Source: Microcebus murinus
Lineage: Eukaryota > Chordata > Mammalia > Primates > Cheirogaleidae
DNA: 64,000 bases
Assembly (NCBI RefSeq): GCF_040939455.1
Contig: NC_134116.1
Location: forward strand, 69,068,400 to 69,132,399
Direction: 5' to 3'
Both the position numbers and the translations under genes were made by a program. Shown one piece after another: positions 60,411 to 64,000 of the stretch (the stretch's first letter is position 1; each line of letters opens with the position of its first letter). Under the pieces are notes generated by a model that had not been told where the DNA came from, did not search any database, and saw only the letters and a list, made by a program, of their open reading frames with translations.

Positions 60411-63400
60411 CAAGAGATATTTAGATGGTTTCTGTTGATAGCTCAAACTCTTGGGCCACCAACCCATTTCTCCATCCATTTCATTTCCTCAGTTGCCTGT
60501 GGCTAGACGCTCAAACAAACCCTCCCACTTCCAAATCTCAGCCCAATCTGCCATGTTTGGTGATATTACTCAAGCAGTTGCTCAGGAACCACAAGCCTCC
60601 TGTGATTTAGGATGTAAAGTATTCCACTGAGCCTCTCCTGTGTGTCAGGCATCATGCAGAGGGATGGGAAAATGAGTAAGGCACCATACTCACTCTGCAC
60701 AAGTTGAGCAAGAAAGGAGGACAGGTCAGCTGGGATAAAATCCACAAAGTAGAATGTGGCCAGGGCATAAGACATGGCATCATGGAAAGCAGGCGTTGAA
60801 TTAGATATTTCAATCCTTGTGACTTCAAGGAATCCAACAAGTTCTGTTGGAATATGAAGAAGGGATGCTGAACTCTGCCGGGGGAAGCTGAGGAAGGATT
60901 CACAGAGAGAAAGACATTTGAACTGGATCTGGAAGGATGAATTTGTCGTTTGCCAGGAAGTGCAGAGACAGCATTCAATTAAAACGAACTAGTAATGGCA
61001 ATAGAGACATGCATAGTCAGCTGTGAAATTATTTTTTCTTTTTTGAAATCTAGCTTAGGTCCACAGCTATATTCTGTTACCTAAATTCAGCCCTGATTAG
61101 GCAGGAAGGAAATGATTTCATTCTGAAGGCAGAGACATAAATAATCGCAGAAAACCAAAAATATAAATGCCATTTATTTCTGGTTCTTCTGTTAATGTAT
61201 AATTAACATTCAGAATAAAAATCCAGGGGGCAGCTAATTCTAATATTTGAGATGATTAAAGAAACAGATTTTGGAGGGTCTAGGAAAGGCCTGGATCTTC
61301 TGTAAGCATGTGAAGAGCAGGACCTTATAAGTTAAATCAAGAATCCCAATTCCATTTTTTGTCCATATCAGCCATGTCTCCCCTCCATGAGTCAAAATTA
61401 TTAAAACAGGCACCGAATGTAAGTAGCCCTGAAACAGTGCCATTTGAAATCCTGGAAAGTCTTTCAAACAATGTGAGTACATGAGTTTAGTCCAGCCCAG
61501 CAGAAGACATAAAGGAGGAGGGAATGACTGAAGCTTAATGTTTCCATAGCCATCAATTATTCTTTTTAGCTTCTTATCACACTTCAAATAGGGCACAGAC
61601 TCCAAACCAACTGCACAAAGCTGAGAAAGCAGCAAAAATCTGCCAGAGGCTAATATTAAATTTTGGTTAGCACTGAATGAATTTATAGAAGCTTCTCTCT
61701 GACTCAACCAGTGCAGATTTGCATTTGCTAAAGAGGTAATGTGAGAATTGGGATTGTAGTAAGAATGTTAATACCTGGCTCTTCAGCTGCTGCCATTCAA
61801 GCAGAGATAAACCACTGTGGCCTCAGAGCAAAAAGGCAGGTACCTGCTCTGCTACCAAGGGCCCACCACGCATGTGTGTCTGCAACCCACTTCCCACTCG
61901 TCCCTTCCCTAGGTTATCTAGGGAATATGGAAATAAACTTAAGATTTATTTCCAAGGGATCCCCAACAAAGAACAATTGAGTATACCCTTCCGATTCCTC
62001 CTGCCAATATTATCTAGTTTTGACTTTCTGCAGCAGGCAGAGAGGAGCCAGCAGGGACTGTGGAATTAGAGAACGCCCTGGAAGGAGGAGCTTAACCTGG
62101 ACAGTTGAGGGAATAGAGACGGGCCAGGGGGGGCAGTGGGGCAGAGATGAGAATGGCTGGTGCAGAAAGGAGATGGTTCCATCTACGAGGAGTGTGTCTT
62201 GGAGGGCAGGAGTATAAACAAGTAGAAATAGAGCCAAATTCTGAAGGTCTTCAAAGCTGCAAGAAGAAATCAAGACTTGATGTTGAAGGCAGTAGAAGCC
62301 ATTGCAGGTTCTCGAACAGAGCCTCCCACTGGTAAACAGTGTGTGTGTGTGCGTGTGTGTGTGTGCAGAAGATCTATCTAGCAGTGTGGTTCAGAGTGGA
62401 TCAGACACAGGAGGGAGCAGTTTGGAGACTGGCAGTTTCCCAAGTTGTTTCTGTTATTCCATCCCAGTTGACCATGTGGCAACAACGAGAATAGGAAGAA
62501 ATGAAATTATTTTTATCTTCTCTTGAGGAAAACACTGGGGAAGCAGGGAGTTTGGAGGACACTGGTGCCTGATTAGGAATCTGGGAACGTAACGGAACGA
62601 GTGTATCTATTGTCCAATGTTCCATAACTGTCGGACCAGCCACGTGACTTGAAAATGGCTGGCCAGGGAGCAACGTGATCTTTTGGTGGGAGCCTGGAGG
62701 CCAGTGTGTGTGGAAATGCAGACTTTCCAAGTCAGGGAAGAAAACTCAAATCCAGACGAAAATGAGGCGGCTGGCGTTTCTATGATGAGGTCACAAACCC
62801 TAGGGCAGACCCTGCTCTCAACTGGGGGCCGAGGTCACTGTGCTGCCTGGGATGGTACTTGGAGAACCCGAACAGGAAAGATAAACTGTCCCGAGCCATT
62901 TCTAAATTCTGTACATATTTATATTTCTTTTGAGGTAGCCGTGGGATTACAGGCCTGATTATCTTTTCAAAAGAGTTTCCTAACGTTTTCTCTCTTTTCT
63001 TCCTATGACCTCTCTCCTTACCCATTGGGTTAGCACTAAATTAGAAGAGCAAATTTCTACATTTCATTCTTATTTTTATGCATCTCATCTTTTATTTATC
63101 TATGAATGTAGCCTATGTTATAGCAGCAAGAGAATCTCCATCATATTTGAAAATAACCTCATTTCTGCAGTGCTCAATAATCAATTTCCTTTTTCAAGCA
63201 TAATATTAAACTATCAACAGTGAAAGTCTTATGCCATTCACAGTTAAAAATCAGGAGAGGGCCATTTTAGCTCATGCACTAAAAAGTCATAGTTTGGATG
63301 ACCAAAGTCCAACTGAGTTTACTGGACTTAATTGTTTAAAATAAAACCTTCTAACTGTGGAGTTAAGGAACACTGACGAGTTGTATTTTGATGATGCCTG

Positions 63401-64000
63401 GGCTATAATTCACTCATTTCATCCACAAACATTCGAGTGTCTCCTCTATTCTGAGCTGCATGTTACATGTAGGCGATTCTAGTTCCAAAGGAAAAGGCGG
63501 TCCTCCTCTTGTTAGGGCTGAGCACACCATCTTCATTCCGGATCTCATTTTTCTCCCCTTTTCTCTGGGACCTCACACCTTCAGGCATTTAATTCATTTA
63601 GTCATCCACTCAGTCATTCAACAACCATTTCTGAGGCAATGTACTGCCCAAGGCTAGATCTGGAGGTAAGGGGTGAAAAGGCCAGCCTGGGCCGGCTGCC
63701 TGAGATGGATCTTGTCGTGCAGAGGGAGAAGGCTGCCCCCTCCAGTCCATCGCTGCTCCTCCTCTGCCATAACACAAGCTAGGCCCTCCCACCTGAACAG
63801 TAAAATTCAACGCGTGCTTCTCCTTTGCAGCTTTTACTCCATGACACTATGTTCTCCTGCTCCTCTGTAGTCCTTTTGGTGGATTCCTCTTCTTTTACGT
63901 GCCTTTTAAGTACTATTTCTTTTCCCTAACCCCAAAGTTTAATCCTCAACCTTTTCTCTTCTCATTTTGTGCATAATCCCAAAGGACCTTATTCTTACCT
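60411..64000. other. Unassigned sequence, about 3.6 kb
   Basis: Parts at about 60630-60975 and 62050-62330 resemble the ancient purine-rich repeat seen at 53530. No exon is convincing. A 155-codon minus frame (61240-61707) is the longest on that strand. It has no recognised domain, signal peptide or promoter, and I rate it as probably chance. Confidence 0.4.
62339..62365 (+). repeat. (GT)n microsatellite, one interruption
   Basis: GT units interrupted by a single GC. Confidence 0.95.

Noticed and set aside
61240..61707. 155-codon minus frame as a gene
   Set aside because: No recognisable motif, signal peptide or promoter. A frame this long can occur by chance in 64 kb.

Overview
This window looks like an intergenic or intronic stretch of a strepsirrhine primate genome, most likely a lemur. 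The main evidence is the Alu elements. The young copies carry a right-arm linker in which the usual A-rich joint is extended by a motif of the type aattaattggccaactaata, as in lemur Alus, and they still have clean 13-14 bp target-site duplications. Tandem-dimer Alu, MIR, L2, L1, MaLR LTR, MER5 and Hsmar2-type mariner repeats agree with a primate. I found no intact protein-coding gene, no convincing coding exon, no tRNA, rRNA or snRNA gene and no CRISPR array. The open frames present are short and mostly fall inside repeats or in T-poor sequence, where stop codons are rare.

Layout. Positions 1-13900 hold MaLR and other LTRs (836-1104, 1128-1610, 2709-3070, 7833-8214), Alus (1750, 3959, 4680, 11340), a complete non-autonomous hAT element (6641-6872), a minus-strand class I endogenous retrovirus remnant (about 9340-10230), L2 pieces and an L1 3' end (13010-13880). 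Positions 14000-29700 hold MER5A, MIRs, a 142-bp inverted duplication (16029/17613), a decayed Hsmar2-type mariner carrying a nested Alu monomer (17925-19240), a long L2 fragment (21360-22165), an MLT1 LTR and a second, older inverted repeat (26187/27475). Positions 30000-46300 hold a young Alu, ancient purine-rich repeats, a GAPDH processed pseudogene (36255-37290), a Tigger-like element with a perfect hairpin beside it, MER5 copies and MaLR LTRs, one of them inserted inside a MER5. Positions 47000-60420 hold Alus, a cluster of nested LTRs (49850-52800) with a 437-bp solo LTR, a long GT/GA microsatellite, and a 5'-inverted L1 (57055-60410) interrupted by a 285-bp IAP-like solo LTR. The last 3.5 kb is mostly unassigned.

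There is no operon or pathway. The content is a layered record of transposition. The best leads are the two class II solo LTRs with 6-bp duplications, the hAT element with a palindromic 8-bp duplication, and the two inverted duplications.
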